Below, piece after piece: positions 38,401 to 50,100 of a stretch of DNA of 64,000 nucleotides (position 1 is the first letter of the stretch; each line of letters opens with the position of its first letter). Source of the DNA: Diacronema lutheri (lineage: Eukaryota > Haptophyta > Pavlovophyceae > Pavlovales > Pavlovaceae); contig JAGTXO010000004.1 of assembly GCA_019448385.1 (NCBI GenBank), positions 124,001 through 188,000 of the forward strand. The letters are read 5' to 3'. Under the pieces are notes generated by a model. That model worked only from the letters and a program-made list of their open reading frames with translations, ran no database searches and was not told where the DNA came from. Both the position numbers and the translations under genes were made by a program.

Positions 38401-41400
38401 CACTCGGCGCGCAACGCCTCCGTTCCGCCCGCGCCGGCGCCGGTGAGCGTGCCAGCGGCGGCGGCGGCGGCGGCGGCGCACGTGCTGGGGCGCAGGCTGC
38501 CGCCGTCGCCGTCGCCGTCGCCGTGCCCGTCCGCGCCGGCGCCGTTGTCAAGCGACGCGCCGGACGGGAGGCCAAGTCGCACCATCAGCGCGAGCGCGCT
38601 GAGCGCAGCCGCGCGTCGCTCCTTGCGCGGGTGGCCCATTGCGTGGACGAGCTGCAGGAGGAGGAGCCTCCGTTCCGTGTTCGCGACGAGGAGCAGGTCG
38701 AGGATCCCAAACTGCCGCTCACGCCCCTGGCCCGTGCGGTGCGCGCGCAGCACGTCGCATGCGAAGGCACACGCCCACGAGAGGATCGCCTCACGCCGCT
38801 GCTGCAGCGCGAGCATGAAGAGATCGGAGAGCGCGCGCGCGAGGTGCGCCTCGAGCAGCGCGCAGCCGTCGAGGAGCCCCAGCCGCGCAGCGATCGCCTC
38901 GAGCGTCGCACGCGCAGACACGCACCCATCCCCGTCCCCATCCCCATCCCCGTCTGCATCCGCGTCCGCTCCACCGCACGTGCCGGCCGCTGGCGCGCGC
39001 TCGAGCCGGCGCCTCTTGCGCGCGTCGTGCGCGCGCCCCTGTTCGCCGCCGCGCAGCAGCAGCGGCGCCAGCGCAGCCGGCGCGCACGCGCGCAACGCGA
39101 CGGAGACGCCGCCGACGCCGATCGCGCCGCCAAGCTCGTCAAGCACGCTCTCGTCCGCTGGCAGGCTGCCGAGCACGAGCGGGCCAACATGCTCGTCCGT
39201 GCTCGTGACCAGCCGCGCGACGCACCCCGATGCGTGCGTGAGCGCGAGCGCGCGCACGTGCTCGCGCGCGGCGGCGCGAGCCTCGTCGGGCGCGCGCGGG
39301 TCCGCGCCCTCGCGCAGCAGGGCGCACAGCGCGCAGCCGACGGGCGCCGCCTCAAACGGGCGCGCCTGCGCCGCGCGCAGGACGGCGAGCTGGCGCGCGA
39401 GCCGCAGCTCGAGCAGCGCCGCCGCGTCCGCCGAGCTCGCGCCAGCCGGCGGCGGCGGCGACTGCGGCGGCGTGCCGTCGGCATGCGCGTGCGCGCTCGC
39501 CTCGCGGCGCAACAACAAGAGCTCGGTCGCGTGCTGCACGAGCTCGAGCCAGCCAGCGGAGAGTGTCTCCCTCTCCACCATGCGCCGGCGCTCGTCGCAC
39601 TCGGCGCGCGAGATGTTGCCGCCACCGCCCTCGTCGTCGCCACCGCCGCCACCGCCGCCACCGCCACCGCCGCCACCGCCACCGCCGCCGCCGCCCTCGC
39701 GCGCGCCTCCAAGCAGCGCGCAGATGGGCGGCCCGTCACCGCCGAGCAGGGCGGGCAGAATCTCGGCAACGGCGCGCACGGTTGGCGCGTCGCGCGAGGC
39801 AAGCAGCGCGATCAGCATGCCCACCTGCTCCGCGCCGCTGCCGCCAAGCGCGCGGCGCGAGGTGGCCTCCGCCTCCGCCGCGTCCAAGTCGCCCGCCGAG
39901 CTGCGCGCCGCGTCAGCCGCGCCGCTGTCGGCGCCGCCGTCGCTCGCATCCGCGCGCGGCTCGCTCGGCTTCCGCGGCGGCGGCGGCCCGCGCGAGCGGA
40001 GCAATGGCGGCGTTGAGAGAACAAAGGCCACGCGCACGCACGATGGCTGCTCCGGGCCGAGCAGCGCCCAGAGCGGCAGCAGCTCGCTGAAGGAGGCCAG
40101 ACCGCTCGCCGCGAGCGGGCCGGCCGCGGCCGCAACCGCCTCGCGGACCGCTGCTGAGCGCGCGCGCGTCAGCCGACCGAGCTCGGCGGCGAGCGCGCCG
40201 AGGCCAAAGCGGCGGCGCGCGCCGTCGTCAGCGCGCGCGCCGCCTGTGGGCGCCGCGCGGCACAGCCGCGCGCCGAATGTGGCGAGCGCCTCGACGGCAG
40301 CGAGCGCGAGCGTGTCCCCCTCGGTGCCGTCGCCCTCCGCGTCGTCCACCTCGCGCTCGCGCCCGTCGTCGCCTTCGCACCCATCGTCCACCTCACGCTC
40401 GCGCTCGAGCGTGCCGCGCCCATCGTCGAGCTCGGCAGAGCGCATCGCGGCGAGCAGCAGCTGCGCCCGCCTGCCGCGCGCGTGCGCCGAGTCGGGCAGC
40501 GCAACGGCCAACCGCACGCACTGGCAGGCGAGGGCGAGCGGGATGGGCGCGAGAGGCATGGCAGGTCTGGCACGCAGCTCGAGGGGCAGAAGGAGGAGGG
40601 CGAGCGTGCCGCGCACGAGCGTGTCGCACGCATCGGCGGAAGCCGCCGCGTCGACCGATTTGTCCGCATCCTCCGCCTCCGCGCGAGCTGCTGCCGCCTC
40701 GGCTCCGCGCGGCGCGCCGTCGGCGCGCGCGCAGTCGCCCGAGAGCAGCCCAATGGCCGTTTCGCCGAGGCGCGTGGCGACCGCTTGCCGCACGGCACGC
40801 GCCGACGGGCTGTGCGGGGCTGCGCGCAGCGCGCCCTGCAGCGCGCACGCGCCCACCGCCGCACGGCAAGCCGACGCGAGGGCAGACAGGGCCTGCGCGT
40901 ACGTGCCGCGCTCGACACGCTCGGCCTCCGGCTCCAGCGGGCACGCGCCACGCTCAACGGTAGCCCCATCGCTCTGAGCGCCCGCGTCGCTCGGCGCGTC
41001 GCGCGTGGGCGGCGCGAGAAGCGCATGGAGGCGCTCGGGCGGCAACTCCACCGCCTCGTCGGCAACACGCTGCGCCCACGCCGCGAGCGCGCACGCGAGC
41101 CGCACGGAGCAGCGGCGTGCGGCGCGCACGATGGCGTCGGGTTCGGTGCGCGCGCTCTCCGCTGCGCTGCCGCCATCGCACGCGCTGCCGCTGCGCCTGC
41201 TCGCTCGCTCATCGAGCGGCGCGGCTGCCGCGGGCGCGCCCTCGCGCCGCGCTGCGCCGTCGAACGCGCCCGCCCGCGCGAGCACAAGCCGCGCCGCATC
41301 CTCCTCAACCGCCCCGCGCCCACAGTCCGTCGCAAAGCCGTCGCTGCCCGCGTCGTCGCCGTCGCCATCGGATTCGTCCGTGTCCGATGAGGACGACGGC

Positions 41401-43228
41401 GACGGCCAGTCGTCGGTGAGCTCCGTGCGCGGCGCGGCGCGCGCGCTCGACGCGCTGCGCGCCTGCGCGCCGGCGGCGCTTCGCGCGCACGCTGCCTCGA
41501 TGAGCGCCAGCAGGCGGAGCGCGCCGTGCACGGCCACGAGCGGGCGCAGCACGCGCGCATCGCCGCCGTCACCGGAATGCAGCCATGCAGCGAGCGGTGG
41601 TACAACGGCGGGTGCGCGCGGCGAAGCGTCGTACTCGCGCGCATCTGCGCGCCCAAACTCGTCCTCCGAGTCAGAGCCCCGCTCAGCCGCCGCCTCGCAC
41701 GCGAGCGCGGGACGTGCGCAAGTGCCGGCCAGCGCGTCGTGCTCACGCTCGCCGTGCGCGGCCGGGGCGCAGAGCGGCGCTGCGAGCGAGGCGAGGCGCT
41801 CGACCAGCGCGGCGCAGAGGTGGCCGGGCAGCGCGCCGGCCGCATGGCATCCGTGCCCGCCCCACGGCGCCGCGCGCCTGTGCCGCGCGCTGCCGTCAAG
41901 CAGCGCGCGCCACGCGGCGAGGGCTGCGCGCTGCACGCACGCGCTACCGAGCGCTCGCAGGAGGCGGCTGAGCACAAGCGCGCCGTCGGGCCCATCGAGC
42001 GGCGGCGCGCAGCCGCAGCGCGCGAGTGCGCGGACGAGCGCGCACGCCGCCGTGCGCAGCGCGACGCTGCGCGAGCCGCCGAGCGCGCGCGCGCAGCTGA
42101 GAGCCAGCAGATGGGCGGAACCGCACGCCGCGACGCGTAACAAGCGCGCGGGCGCCGCGCGCAGCAGCGCCATCAAGAGGCTCGCGAGGTCGTTGTCGTA
42201 CGCGGGCGCGAGGCGAGCGGAGGCGCCATCGTTGCGCCGCCTCGCGAGCACAATCGCCATGCTCTCGACGAGCGCGGCGACCGGCGCCGCGCCGGACGCA
42301 CCCAGCTCGCCGCCCGCAACGAGCCACGCGCTCAGCGCGCGCGCCGTCGTGGCGGCGAGCGCCGGGTCGGCGGCGGAGAGCTGGATGCACAGCGCGCGCC
42401 AGAGGGGTAGTCCACCATAGGCCTCGTCCGCGCGCGCGTCCAAGCCCGCGACTTGCGCGAGCAGCGGCGCCGACGCCTCGAGGAGCCGCGCCGCGACCGG
42501 GCGGAGCGCACGCCTCGAACGCGCGCTCAGCAGGTTGAGCAGAGGCCGCGCGCCGAGTTCAGCAGTTGAGCCGTCGGCGTCGGCAGGGGCGAGTGGGTGG
42601 GCGTGCGCATGCGCGACGAGCTCGGGAAAGTCGAAGGCGCCCGCCGCCTCGCGTGCGAGCGTCGACGGCGTCGACGCGAGCGCTGCAGCGCAGGCCGGCG
42701 GCACGCGAGCGGTGGGGCGCGAGCGGAGCGTGAGCGCCGCTGCGGACGGGCGAACGGAGCGCGGCGCGCGCGCGCGCGTGATGCAGCCAATTCATACCAC
42801 TCGCTAGGTTGAGCAGGTCGCTCGCAAAGCGCGCGGCGGCCGTCACATCGGCGAGCGCGAGCGCGCGCGCGGCGAGTGCGAGCGCGACCGAGAGCTCGCG
42901 TTGAGTATCCTCGTCGTCGAGCGTGAGGAGGGCGAGAAAGCGCAGGACGAGCTGGACAACGATCTCGGGCGCGGCCGCAAAAAACTCGATGTATCTTTCC
43001 AACACCTGGTGCGCCATCCGCAGGGCGTTCGCCGCCTTGTCCGCGCGCGCGCTCGCTGCGCGGCGCGGACGCGACGGTGGGTACGCGCACGCGCTCGGGG
43101 AGGCGCCGAGGGCGTAAAGCGGAAGGGCCGCGCGGCCGTGGCGCACGGGCGTGCGCACCACTTCTCGGGTGCAAATGCTTGACCGCCAGCTTGAGCACTG
43201 CCGCCGGCAGGTTGTGCGCGTCGCCCAT
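32487..43228 (-). CDS. ATR: ATR checkpoint kinase (PIKK family)
   Basis: Three exons are inferred: 43228-43162, 43055-42798 and a single 10,253-bp exon 42739-32487, total about 3525 residues. Introns are 106 and 58 bp. ATR senses RPA-coated single-stranded DNA with ATRIP and phosphorylates SQ/TQ sites in CHK1 and other targets. The C-terminus is diagnostic: METMVSLQRPKKMGMLGSDG-like segment (here IETMVSLQRPKKMGMLGSDG), CKPKDDLRKDARMMEFSAVV, RRRELRVQTYAVVPLSEDCG, the catalytic loop VGLGDRHGENLLV, activation start HVDFSCLFDKGLTL and a C-terminal FATC block (LIRDATSIDKLKDMYIWWMP). The region before it is HEAT-repeat and FAT helical solenoid. The protein is about 900 residues longer than animal ATR because of Ala/Gly/Asp-rich insertions, including a poly-Gly run from GCC repeats near 39640-39700. 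Stop-free introns inside the long exon cannot be excluded. Confidence 0.85.
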
Positions 43229-43303
43229 GATGCCGCGCCGGCCAGGGCGATGCACTTGGGCGCGGGAGCGCGCCTTCGCCCCGTTCAAGTACAAGAGACC
43301 AGC

Positions 43304-44200
43304 ATGGCGATCGTCGGCCGGGCGGCGCTCGGGCTGCTGTGTGTCGCACCGCAGCTCTGCCGCGCCGCCTCGTCGGGCGGGACGCGCACGGTGTACATCG
43401 TCCGCCACGCCGAGTCGCGCTGGAACGCCGCGTGGAAGCGGCTCAACGTGGCGGCGATGATGGCGGAGCGCGACCACGGACTCACGGTCGTCGGCGTCGA
43501 CCAGTCGGCCTCGCTCGCGGGCGTGCTGGTTGGGCTACCGATCTCGCTTGGCGCGCCGGGCGCGATCCTTGCGGCTTCGCCGCTCTGCCGCGCGCTACAA
43601 ACCGCGGCGATCGCCCTGTGCGCCGCGGGCGTGCACTCACCGTCGAGCATCCTCGTGCTCCCCGACGCGCGCGAGAGCGGAGGCCGGCTCGGCTTTGGCC
43701 GCGATTCGGCGGGCACGCCGGTCGATGAGCTCGTCGACAACCTCGTCGCCGAGCTGCGCGGCTCGGGCGCCCGCGTCGCCGCTTCCCAGCTGCGCCGTGG
43801 CGAGCTCGCGCTCGACCTGCGCCGGCTGCGCGCGCTGCAATGCACCGGCCGGAGCTGGTGGCTGCCGCTTGAGTCCGCCGCCGACAAGCGCGCGCGGCTG
43901 CGCCGGCTACTCGCCGAACTTTTCCAGCTCGCTAGCGGCGGCGAGGACGGGGTGCAACCGCGTGTCGTCCTCGTGAGCCACTCGTACGTGCTGCGCGACC
44001 TCCTGCTCGAGCACGTCGACGAGTCCGCGCCGTTCGCGCGGAGCGAGGCGCGCTTGGCCCTCGTGCGCAGGTCGGTGCCAAACTGCGCCGTGCTCGCTCT
44101 CGACCTCGCCGTAGACGTGGGCGGAGAGGCGTCAGGCGTGACCGCGCGCACGCGCATTGTAGGTGCGCAGGTCCTCGCATCTGGGGCGGCCGCTTCATGA
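43304..44200 (+). CDS. Histidine phosphatase (phosphoglycerate mutase-like) family protein
   Basis: A single exon of 298 residues. The RHG motif is VYIVRHAESRWNAAWKRL, the second catalytic His lies in VVLVSHSYVLRDLLLEH, and an acidic residue occurs in LPDARESGGRLGFG. ASPLCRALQTA is the conserved phosphate-pocket Arg segment. The family covers PGM, fructose-2,6-bisphosphatase and broad phosphatases; plant and algal members of this size are usually uncharacterised. A short hydrophobic N-terminus (GRAALGLLCVAPQLCRA) may target it to the secretory route or plastid. It is divergent from ATR, 75 bp between start codons. Confidence 0.75.
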   Translation: MAIVGRAALGLLCVAPQLCRAASSGGTRTVYIVRHAESRWNAAWKRLNVAAMMAERDHGLTVVGVDQSASLAGVLVGLPISLGAPGAILAASPLCRALQTAAIALCAAGVHSPSSILVLPDARESGGRLGFGRDSAGTPVDELVDNLVAELRGSGARVAASQLRRGELALDLRRLRALQCTGRSWWLPLESAADKRARLRRLLAELFQLASGGEDGVQPRVVLVSHSYVLRDLLLEHVDESAPFARSEARLALVRRSVPNCAVLALDLAVDVGGEASGVTARTRIVGAQVLASGAAAS

Positions 44201-44258
44201 TTCTCGGCCTCAAAAGTGATCACATTGTTGCACGCTTCCCTCTTCTCGTCGCCCCCCT

Positions 44259-44284
44259 CCCCCCCCCCCCCCCCCCCCCCCCCC
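44259..44284. repeat. Poly-C tract (26 C)
   Basis: A C run in the 244-bp convergent spacer between the phosphatase and apyrase genes. Confidence 0.9.
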
Positions 44285-44444
44285 ACCCACCGACCCCTGA
44301 AGTCAAGGACGCGCTGTTCTGGCAGCATGGGGGGGCGCCGTCTCCCTATTTAACATACGCCGGCGCGCGCGCGCGGCGCTCGCTGCGCTCGCTAGCGCAG
44401 CGGCGGGGCGCACACCGGCGAGCGAACACCGGCGATGCGCCGGG

Positions 44445-47024
44445 TCAGTCGCGCACCGCCGCGATGCGCTGGTGCGCGGGCAGCAAGTGCTCGTACGGCC
44501 TGCGCTGCGCGCGCTCGGGCTCGACGCGCAGCAGCGGCGTGTCGCGCGCAGCCTCGCCCCCCTCGTCGTCGTCACTGGCAGCGGCTCCACACTGACCGCG
44601 CGCGCGCAGCCGCGCAACGCCGGCGAAGACGGCGGCGAGGACGAGGGCGAACGCGGAGCTCACGCCGAGCAGCATGCCGCCGAGCACAACCGCGTCCTCC
44701 TGCAGGTCGTACACGCCGTCTCGCCCGCCGCGCGGGCCGTCGAGCGCGTCCGCGGCGTCGACGCGCTGTGCGCCGACCGCCGAGCGCGCGGTCGCGTGCG
44801 CGCCCTGCGCGTCCGCGGCGGGCGCGGTTGAAGTCGCAACGCCTGAAGTAGCAACGCCTGACTGGCCGACTGTGATGGGCGGGTGGGGCGTGAGCTGCAC
44901 GCCACCAGCCGCGGGCGCGCCGGTCGGCGAATTGGCGTCCGGCTTGTATGACCACGGCAACGAGTTGATCTCGAAGAGGATTGCACCGAGGGTCCAGCCC
45001 GCCTTGAGCTTGTTGCCCGCCTTGGTCTCAATCACGTCCGTCGCCTGCAGCGGCCTGTCCATGTGCACACCGAAGCCATTGTTCAGCATGGCGACGGTGA
45101 GCGCCGCCTTGAAGCAGATCTCGCGCGCGCTCTTCTCATCGGACGACTCCTCCGCCGCCTCCAGCATCGCCTCCTGCAGCTCGTGGCTCACAGCGCGCAG
45201 CCCGTGGCCACTCTGTGCGTCGCCGACCGCATCGAGCCCCGCGGCCGCGGCCGCGCGCGCGTCCGCGCCCTCGTCGGGGCCGGCTGCGTCGTCCACGTCG
45301 TCCGGCAGATCAAAGTCCGGCACGAATCCGTCGTCCGACATGGAGTAATCGGACGCGCTCGCGTGCTTGTGCACAAACTTGACGAGGTGGTGCATGTGCA
45401 GCCCGCACGCGGCCGTCGCGACGCGCGTCAGGTTCGTCAGGCTCGCGCGCTGCGGCACGCCGAGCGACTGGAAGGTCTCGACAAGCGACGAGCCGAGCAA
45501 GTGGAAGTTGCCGAAGACGTCGGTCGCGTCGGGCAGGAGGGGGAGGTACACGTCGGCCATCGCGCACTGCCCGTGATGCGCCCTGCGACGACCCGCCAAC
45601 GCGCGCGCGCCGAGGTCGCGTGCGGCACGCGCGTGAGCGCGCGCGGCTCGGCGTACGCTCTGCTGCCGCGCGCCTCTCGCGCAAACCACAACCAACCCCC
45701 CCCCCCCCCCCCCCCCTGCGGCGCCTCACCAGTCACACCACTCGTTGAAGCGGCGGCGGGTCGCGCCCTCCACGTAGCCGGCGAAGGGGAACTTGTCGTT
45801 GCCCTGCAGCCCGAGCGAGCTGCCCTTGGCGACGAGCTGCTCGTAGCACCGCTCGAAGCGGGGCACGCCCGGCGCGTCGGGTGCGGGCACGAGAATGGCG
45901 GCGCGGAGCGGGCCAAACGTGGATGGCGGCACGACGCCCGATTGGTTCGTCACGGTGGGCGGCAGCGGCATTGGCGGCATGCCGACGGGCACGCACGGGT
46001 CGTGCAGCACGCACGGCATGGAGAAGTCGGCGTCCATGTCGAAGCAGCGCTGTTCCATCGCGAGCTCGTTCCAGACGCGCTGCATTGCAGAATAGGCGCC
46101 GTAATGCAAAAAGGAGCGCGCATAGATGTTCCAGTGCTTCAGGCCACCCACCTGCACCTTGAAGAGGTTCTCGATAATGTCGTGGCCCGGGTTAATGAAC
46201 GACAACTGCGACGACGCGCCGCCCATCTCGACGATCCCCACCGCCCGCGTCGGCCGCGCTGTGCCCGAGCCTGTGCCGTCTTCGAGCAAGTGGCCTGAAG
46301 CGGGAGGGGGGGGCGGGGGGGGGGGGGGAGGGCAGGGGCGGCACGCGCACGGCTGAGCGCGGCGCGGCGCAGCGCGGCGCGGCGCAGCGCGCGTACCGAG
46401 GGCAAAGTTGATGCCCGTCCATGCGTAACCCGCCTCCTCCTCTCCCGAGATGACGCGCGCCGCGTCCGCCTCGACAAAGTGGAACGGGTTCTTGTCCGAG
46501 AGGAGCAGCGCGCGCACCTCCTCGATGATGGCGCGGCGCGGCGTGTGCGCGAGGACGCGCATGCCGGCGGTCGCCTTCACCCAGATGGGGAAGCGGTGCC
46601 AGTCCTTCTGGTAGTGCCGGAGCAGCACCTTTGCGTGCTCGATAAGCGGGAGCAGCGTCTCGGCAGCGGCCTTTGGGTCGTCGGCCAGCGAGGAGATGCC
46701 GGGGGCGCGCCGCTTGGTCCACAGCTCCGAGGTGAGCGGGTGAGTGATTGGTGGCGGCAGCGTCGAGAAGACGCGCTTGGGCCACTCGTACACGTGCAGC
46801 CGCGAGCCCGTCGAGCCCGCGTCGATCAGCAGCCCAAACTCGGCGTCGTTGCTCACGGGCTGCGGGCCAAAGGCGACGAGCGGGTGCTCGCCCGGCTCGG
46901 CAGACTTGTCAACGCGCGGCTTGGGCGACGGAGGCGAGGCGGGCGGCGCTGATGCCGCCCGTCTCTTCTGCGCCGCCGCGCCGAGGAGCACGAGCAGCAG
47001 CGCAGAGACCTGCACGCGGCCCAT
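44445..47024 (-). CDS. GDA1/CD39 nucleoside di-/triphosphatase (apyrase), membrane-bound
   Basis: Exons 47024-46397, 46294-45730 and 45582-44445 give 776 residues. Apyrase conserved regions are all present in order: ACR1 LLIDAGSTGSRLHVYEW, ACR2 IWVKATAGMRVLA, ACR3 ISGEEEAGYAWTGINFALG, ACR4 VGIVEMGGASSQLSF, and ACR5-like KLKAGWTLGAILFEINSLPW. Introns 46295-46396 (102 bp, stop-free, C-rich before TTCAG) and 45583-45729 (147 bp, containing a C21/G21 run) were placed where the family sequence is interrupted; splicing gives NFALG|HLLEDG and NEWCDW|AHHGQCAMADVY. There is a signal peptide (VSALLLVLLGAAA) and a C-terminal transmembrane helix (GGMLLGVSSAFALVLAAVF). It likely hydrolyses NDPs in the Golgi lumen or extracellular nucleotides. 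A short SGVATSGVATS repeat lies before the C-terminal helix. Confidence 0.85.
45696..45716. repeat. Poly-C run inside apyrase intron
   Basis: A C21 run on the plus strand (G21 in the transcript), 13 nt after the donor of the second apyrase intron. Confidence 0.9.
46302..46329. repeat. G-rich run (C-rich in the transcript) before the apyrase intron acceptor
   Basis: A nearly pure G tract, C-rich in the transcript, located immediately upstream of the TTCAG acceptor of the first apyrase intron, in the position of the polypyrimidine tract. Confidence 0.9.
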
Positions 47025-47193
47025 CGCCCTTTCGCGTTTAAAAAGCTGCGAACCCCTCGTACTTACTACTTAGTCAATTATAATATTGCCGGCCCGGTCG
47101 GCGCTTTGAAAAAAGGCGGAGATCTCGTCCCCCGCGAGCGACGCGACCGCAAAGCGGCGCGCGCGGGCGGGTCGCGTGGGAAAACTAGGTGTA

Positions 47194-50100
47194 CTACCTC
47201 TCCTGCTGCGGCGCAATGTACACAAAGACGACGTGCTGGTACGCGGTCGCGACGCTGATGATGACGATGAGCAGCGGGAAGCCGTACCGCAAAAAGTGCG
47301 TCCCACGGATCGGGTTGGACGGCGAGTAGCGCTCCGACACGCCGACGCACGCCAAGTTTGCGCTCGAGCCCTTCAGCGAGCCGATACCGCCGACGCATGC
47401 GCCGACGCTGAGCGCCCAGACGAGCGGGAGCACATGTACGCTCAGCGCCTCCTCCTGCAGCAGCCCGTGCAGCACGTACCCGATCGCCATCGCGAACGGC
47501 AGCGACTCGAGGAAGGCGGAGCCGAGCGCGGACAGCCACAGCACGAGCACGAGCGCAACGCCCTGAGACGCGCGCGCGGCGTGGCGGGCGCGCGACGCGA
47601 CGGGCACGGGGTGGTGTGGCGGCCTTGACGTCGGCGCGCGCGCGGTGTGGTAGGAGGGGGAAGTGGGGGCGGCAGTGGGAGGGGGACGTGGGGGCGGCAG
47701 TGGGAGGGGGAAGTGGGGGCGGCAGTGGGAGGGGGAAGTGGGGGCGGCGGTGGGAGGGGGACGTGGGGGCGGCAGTGGGAGGGGGAAGTGGGGGCGGCAG
47801 TGGGAGGGGGACGTGGGGGCGGCAGTGGGAGGGGGACGTGGGGGCGGCAGTGGGAGGGGGACGTGGGGGCGGCAGTGGGAGGGGGAAGTGGGGGCGGCAG
47901 TGGGAGGGGGAAGTGGGGGCGGCAGTGGGAGGGGGAAGTGGGGGCGGCAGTGGGAGGGGGACGTGGGGGCGGCAGTGGGAGGGGGGACGTGGGGGCGGCA
48001 GTGGGAGGGGGGACGTGGGGGCGGCAGTGGGAGGGGGAAGTGGGGGCGGCAGTGGGAGGGGGACGTGGGGGCGGCAGTGGGAGGGGGACGTGGGGGCGGC
48101 AGTGGGAGGGGGAAGTGGGGGCGGCAGTGGGAGGGGGAAGTGGGGGCGGCAGTGGGAGGGGGAAGTGGGGGCGGCAGTGGGAGGGGAAAGTGGGGGCGGC
48201 AGTGGGAGGGGGAAGTGGGGGCGGCAGTGGGAGGGGGACGTGGGGGCGGCAGTGGGAGGGGGACGTGGGGGCGGCAGTGGGAGGGGGAAGTGGGGGCGGC
48301 AGTGGGAGGGGGACGTGGGGGCGGCAGTGGGAGGGGGACGTGGGGGCGGCAGTGGGAGGGGGAAGTGGGGGCGGCAGTGGGAGGGGGACGTGGGGGCGGC
48401 AGTGGGAGGGGGACGTGGGGGCGGCGGTGGGAGGGGGAAGTGGGGGCGGCAGTGGGAGGGGGACGTGGGGGCGGCAGTGGGAGGGGGAAGTGGGGGCGGC
48501 AGTGGGAGGGGGACGTGGGGGCGGCAGTGGGAGGGGGAAGTGGGGGCGGCAGTGGGAGGGGGACGTGGGGGCGGCAGTGGGAGGGGGGAAGTGGGGGCGG
48601 CAGTGGGAGGGGGACGTGGGGGCGGCAGTGGGAGGGGGAAGTGGGGGCGGCCCCCAAAACCCAGTCAGCCGCTTGCGATCGCGACGCGCGTGCACGCACC
48701 AGCCTCGACTCCTCGGGCAGCGAGTTGATAAAGGCGGCAAAGCCAAGGCCCGTCGCGCGGATCAGCCCTGCGATCCGCGCCCCGCATCGACCGAGCGATG
48801 GCGCGTGAGCGCCGGCTGCGCGCCGCCGCGGCCCGCCGCGCGCGCGCACGCGGCGCGCGCACGCGGCGCGCGCACGCGGCGCGCGCACGCGGCGCGCGCG
48901 TCTCTCACCGAGCTCCTCAAGCGCGCCTGTGAGCACGAAGAGGCCACAGAAGAAGAGGAGACCGTCCCACTCGACCGCTCCAATCGCGTGCCGCACGTCG
49001 TGGCGCGACGTGATGATGGCCGCGCCGAGCATGCCGAGCATGCAGAACCACGCGGGCTCATACCCGTGGGACGAGCCGAGGAGGAGGGAGAGCAGAATGG
49101 CGCCAAAGATGATGCCGAGCACAACGAGGCCGCGCTCGTCGTGAATGCGCAGCTCCGAGCGGATGCGCGCCACGTCGATCGGCACGCGCTCCGGCCCGAG
49201 GGCGTGACGCATTCGCCAAAACTGCACGGCGGTGGCGAGGGGCATCGCCACGGCCATCAGCGGGCCGTTGTACGTGAGGAAGGCGGCGAAGGGCAGGTCG
49301 AGCTTGTTGCCGATGAGCACGTTGAGCGGGTCGCCGAGCAGCGTGGTCGTGCCGCCGATCGTCGCGCTGAGGGTCTGCGTGAGGTAGAGCGGAAGCGGAT
49401 TGACGCCGAGCTGCTCGCAAAGCTTGATCGAGATCGGCCCGAGCAGCAGCACGCACGTCACGTTGTCGACGAGCAGCGAGAGAAGGCCCGACATGTTTGT
49501 GATCAGGAAGAAGAGGCGACGCACCGACCCGCCGCTGAACACGACCATGGCGCCCGTCGCCCACTCGAAGAAGCCGGTGAGCGCAAGGAGGTGCGTGTTT
49601 ACGCTCATCGCGAAGGAGAGCATGATCGTCGAGCCGTCGATGAAGCCGACGACGGTGCCGAGCGAGGGCACGGCGGAGGTGAGCGCGAGGAGCGCGAGGG
49701 CAAGGAGCGAGCAGATGAACGCCGTGTACACGCGGTGCATCATCTCGACGTGGAAGAGCGCGAACGCGAGGGCAAAGAGCGTTGCACCGAGCGGCAGGCG
49801 GTGCCTTCCCATCCGGCCCATCTGCACCGCCTGCGCGAGGAGCGGCACGGCCGCCGAGCCGTCGGCGCGCACCTCGAGGCGGAGCGGCTCGCCGCGCAGC
49901 ACGGCCGGTGCACACGGCGCCGCGTGCAGGTCGACCGTCGCCCACATCTCCGCCTGCTCGTCCGCGCGCAGCGGCAGGCGCTGCGACGCGCACAGCGCCG
50001 CGCCCGCCCACACCGCCCACTCGACGTGCGACGGAGCGCCGTCGACGGGCGCGGCGTCGGCGGGCGCGGGCAGAGTGGGCGTACGCCGTTGCACGCCGCG

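Noticed and set aside
32484-40977. Very long plus-strand frames (up to 1498 codons) opposite ATR
   Set aside because: Antisense shadows of the ATR exon. Codon-position GC bias keeps them open, and no protein-like motifs were found.
47616-48808. Several long Gly/Trp/Arg- or Pro/Leu-rich open reading frames on both strands
   Set aside because: They are translations of the 25-bp minisatellite, open in all frames because the unit contains no stop-forming bases. Splice sites at 48699 and 47563 place it in an intron.
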